Assembly (NCBI GenBank): GCA_036375275.1
Contig: DASUSF010000185.1
Span: 1 to 25,097, forward strand
Length of the DNA stretch: 25,097 bases
Direction: 5' to 3'
From: DASUSF01 sp036375275
GTDB lineage: Bacteria > Pseudomonadota > Alphaproteobacteria > Geminicoccales > Geminicoccaceae
A model generated the notes under the pieces. It was not told the DNA's origin, did not search any database, and worked only from the letters and a program-made list of their open reading frames with translations. Positions within the stretch are counted from its first letter, which is position 1. Each line of letters opens with the position of its first letter. The position numbers and the translations under genes were made by a program. Below, one piece after another: positions 23,593 through 25,097 of this stretch.

Positions 23593-23646
23593 GCTTTCGA
23601 TGAGGTGGATCCATTGGACAGCAATTCCATCACGCTCATCGAAGGC
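23593..23646 (+). repeat. 12-bp inverted repeat downstream of the GNAT gene
   Basis: GCTTTCGATGAG (23593-23604) can pair with CTCATCGAAGGC (23635-23646) with one G-U pair, across a 30-base spacer; a few extra pairs extend inward. It begins 16 bases after the GNAT stop. A T-rich stretch (TTTATTTT, 23654-23660) follows about eight bases later. It could be a terminator-like structure for the operon, an operator, or the end of a small inserted element. Confidence 0.5.
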
Positions 23647-23766
23647 AAACGGCTTTATTTTAATGAGTTAGAGCAGCTTTATCCGGACGACGAGCGCCAG
23701 ACGGCGATCGCGTCAGATCGGATGCTGCTCCAGGATCCGGTGCCCGCAACCCAACCGTGTCTTCCC
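23605..23766 (+). other. Lower-GC open segment ahead of the secreted protein gene
   Basis: This stretch, mainly 23614-23700, is close to half GC while its surroundings are about 70 percent. It is open in the frame of the following gene, with codons rare elsewhere here (tta, aaa, ttt, tat, aat). GAGGTGGA (23603-23609) precedes TTG 23614. It could be a regulatory leader, an N-terminal extension, or foreign DNA. I recognise no protein family in its translation (for example GKRLYFNELEQLYPDD). Confidence 0.4.
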
Positions 23767-24738
23767 ATGTCGCTCCGGCTTTTGCTGACCCTGATCCTCC
23801 TCGCCTCGCCCGCTGCTGCTACCTCCACCCCGGCCGCGGGAGCGGTGCCGCGGCTCCTCGCCGGGCTGGACCGTCACGCCGCGGAGGCGATCGGGTGCCG
23901 CATCTGGCGGAACGAGGCCGCCGGGCGTCGGGACTGGCTCGTGCACTGGCTGCCGGGCGAGGACCATCTCTCTCTCGGGATCGGGCATTTCATCTGGTAC
24001 CCCGAGGGGCGGCGCGGACCGTTCCTGGAATCCTTCCCCGAGATGCTCGCCTTCCTCGAGCGAAGCGGCGTCGCGATGCCCGCCTGGCTGGACCGGGACA
24101 CGCCGAGCCCCTGGCCGGACCGCGCCGCCTTCCTCGCCGCCCGCGACGATCCGCGGCTCGAGGACCTGCGCGCGTTTCTGGTCCGGACGGTCGCGGCGCA
24201 GACCGCGTTCATGGCCGACCGGCTGGCGCGGGCCGTGCCGGCGATGCTCGAGGTGGCGTCGCAACCGGCAGCGATCGCGCGGCACCTCGACTGGCTGCTC
24301 AGGGACGACGCCGGGCAGCTCCGGCCGAAGGGCGCCTACGCCCTGATCGACTACGTCAACTTCAAGGGCGAAGGGACCGATCCTGGAGAGAAATACAAAG
24401 GCGCCGGGTGGGGCCTCCTGCAGGTGCTCGAGGCCATGTCGTCCGACCACGACGCTCCCGAAGCGGCGTTCGCCGCGGCTGCGGCAGAGGTGCTCGCGCG
24501 GCGGACCCGTCTCGCGCCACCGGAGCGTCGCGAAGAGCGCTGGCTCGACGGCTGGCTGACCCGGATCGGCACCTACCGCACCTTCGAGCTCCCGCCGGCG
24601 TCGGCATCGGGGCTCAGGCGGCGTCCGGCAGCTGGGCCCGCCACGCAGCGAGATCGGCGAGGGCCCGGCGCGCCATGGCGGGCTTCCGCTCCGGCTTGCG
24701 CATCTGCTGCTCGAGCGGCGGGAACAGGCCGAAGTTGA
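23767..24738 (+). CDS. Secreted protein of unknown function, lysozyme-like motif
   Basis: 323 residues from ATG 23767. This start is chosen because a clean signal peptide follows (MSLRLLLTLILLASPAAA), although no ribosome-binding site is visible; in-frame starts at 23605, 23614, 23722 and 23740 are possible. The mature part has IWRNEAAG, LSLGIGHFIWYPEGRRGPFL and ALIDYVNFKGEGTDP with GWGLLQVLE. An acidic residue followed by SLGIGHF recalls the Glu and TIGIGHL of GH24 lysozymes, so peptidoglycan binding or cleavage is possible but unproven. I recall similar unnamed proteins in Proteobacteria. The last 42 or so residues are low-complexity Arg/Ala/Gly, antisense to trmFO, and probably not native to the family. 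Confidence 0.7.
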   Translation: MSLRLLLTLILLASPAAATSTPAAGAVPRLLAGLDRHAAEAIGCRIWRNEAAGRRDWLVHWLPGEDHLSLGIGHFIWYPEGRRGPFLESFPEMLAFLERSGVAMPAWLDRDTPSPWPDRAAFLAARDDPRLEDLRAFLVRTVAAQTAFMADRLARAVPAMLEVASQPAAIARHLDWLLRDDAGQLRPKGAYALIDYVNFKGEGTDPGEKYKGAGWGLLQVLEAMSSDHDAPEAAFAAAAAEVLARRTRLAPPERREERWLDGWLTRIGTYRTFELPPASASGLRRRPAAGPATQRDRRGPGAPWRASAPACASAARAAGTGRS

Positions 24739-25097
24739 CGTTCATCGGCTGGAACGTGTCGCCCGCCGCGCCACCGGTGATGTGGGCGAGGAGCGCGCCG
24801 TGGGCGGTGGTCGGCGGCGGCGGCTCGAGCCGCCGGCCGGTGATCTCCGCGACGGCGAAGCGGCCGGCGAGCAGGCCGATCGCGGCGCTCTCGACGTAGC
24901 CCTCGACGCCGGTGATCTGCCCGGCGAAGCGGATGTTCGGCCGTGCCAGCAGGCGCATGCGCCCGTCGAGCAGGGTGGGGCTGTCGAGGTAGGTGTTGCG
25001 GTGCACCGCGCCGAGGCGCAGGAACACCGCCTCCTCGAGCCCGGGGATCAGGCGCAGCACGCGCTGTTGCTCGGGGTACTTGAGCTTGGTCTGGAAG
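24614..25097 (-). CDS. trmFO: tRNA uridine-54 C5-methyltransferase TrmFO, C-terminal part
   Basis: Folate- and FAD-dependent enzyme that makes ribothymidine at position 54 of tRNA. About 161 C-terminal residues are in the window; the N-terminal FAD-binding part lies beyond the right end. Visible family motifs, in order, are QTKLKYPEQQRVLRLIPGL, FLRLGAVHRNTYLDSP, RPNIRFAGQITGVEGYVESA, GLLAGRFA, GALLAHITGG and FQPMNVNFGLFPPL. These exclude GidA/MnmG. Its last 125 bases overlap, on the opposite strand, the 3' end of the secreted-protein gene. Confidence 0.95.
   Translation of the reverse strand, partial: FQTKLKYPEQQRVLRLIPGLEEAVFLRLGAVHRNTYLDSPTLLDGRMRLLARPNIRFAGQITGVEGYVESAAIGLLAGRFAVAEITGRRLEPPPPTTAHGALLAHITGGAAGDTFQPMNVNFGLFPPLEQQMRKPERKPAMARRALADLAAWRAQLPDAA

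Noticed and set aside
23646..23670. TTTAAT (23659-23664) as a -10 box for the secreted-protein gene
   Set aside because: No acceptable -35 box 16-18 bases upstream.
1..25097. CRISPR arrays, tRNA or rRNA genes, insertion sequences, phage genes
   Set aside because: No spaced direct repeats, cloverleaf or rRNA segments, transposase motifs or terminal repeats were seen beyond the items listed.

Overview
The window is chromosomal DNA from a high-GC bacterium, almost certainly an alphaproteobacterium. Three things point there: the gene order tsf-pyrH-frr-uppS-cdsA-dxr-rseP-bamA-skp-lpxD-fabZ-lpxA-lpxI-lpxB, the use of LpxI (DUF1009 type) rather than LpxH for UDP-diacylglucosamine hydrolysis, and a gene of the NDUFAF6 type, the likely bacterial relative of a mitochondrial complex I assembly factor. 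I cannot place it below class with confidence; a Rhodospirillales-like or Geminicoccales-like lineage is a guess.

Region 1 (1-13158, all + strand) is a tightly packed cell-envelope and housekeeping cluster. It starts inside tsf and runs through UMP kinase, ribosome recycling factor, undecaprenyl diphosphate synthase, CDP-diglyceride synthase, DXP reductoisomerase, the RseP site-2 protease, the BamA outer-membrane assembly factor, a Skp/OmpH chaperone, and the Raetz-pathway genes lpxD, fabZ, lpxA, lpxI and lpxB. Many junctions overlap by 1-8 bases (GTGA, ATGA, TGATG), so translational coupling is likely. The set joins isoprenoid precursor supply, lipid carrier, phospholipid, lipid A and outer-membrane protein assembly. 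A nickel-type glyoxalase I gene follows lpxB after 12 bases.

Region 2 (13595-15994) holds a chromosomal TraT-family lipoprotein and an iron-type superoxide dismutase on the minus strand. Divergent from sodB is bdhA, which overlaps the next gene, a patatin-like phospholipase, by four bases. The pair may act together on polyhydroxybutyrate.

Region 3 (15991-20809) contains the patatin, a membrane-bound class III adenylate cyclase whose transition-state Arg appears to be Lys, and an NDUFAF6-like degenerate squalene/phytoene synthase. Converging on these from the other strand are creA and an HtrA/S1C-like protein that has lost all three catalytic residues but keeps a PDZ domain.

Region 4 (20918-23577) is a compact three-gene operon: an ArgE-like M20 deacetylase, an AstE/aspartoacylase-like M14 zinc hydrolase and a GNAT acetyltransferase. 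It sits behind a near-consensus sigma-70 promoter (ATGACA-17-TATAGT) and its first gene starts with TTG.

Region 5 (23578-25097) begins with a short segment of clearly lower GC that carries a 12-bp inverted repeat. It is followed by a secreted protein of unrecognised function with a faint lysozyme-like motif. Its 3' end runs antisense into the 3' end of trmFO, which is cut by the window end. I saw no tRNA, rRNA, CRISPR array, insertion sequence or phage gene. The most interesting items are the conserved-looking pseudoprotease, the bdhA-patatin pair, the NDUFAF6-like gene and the M20-M14-GNAT operon.
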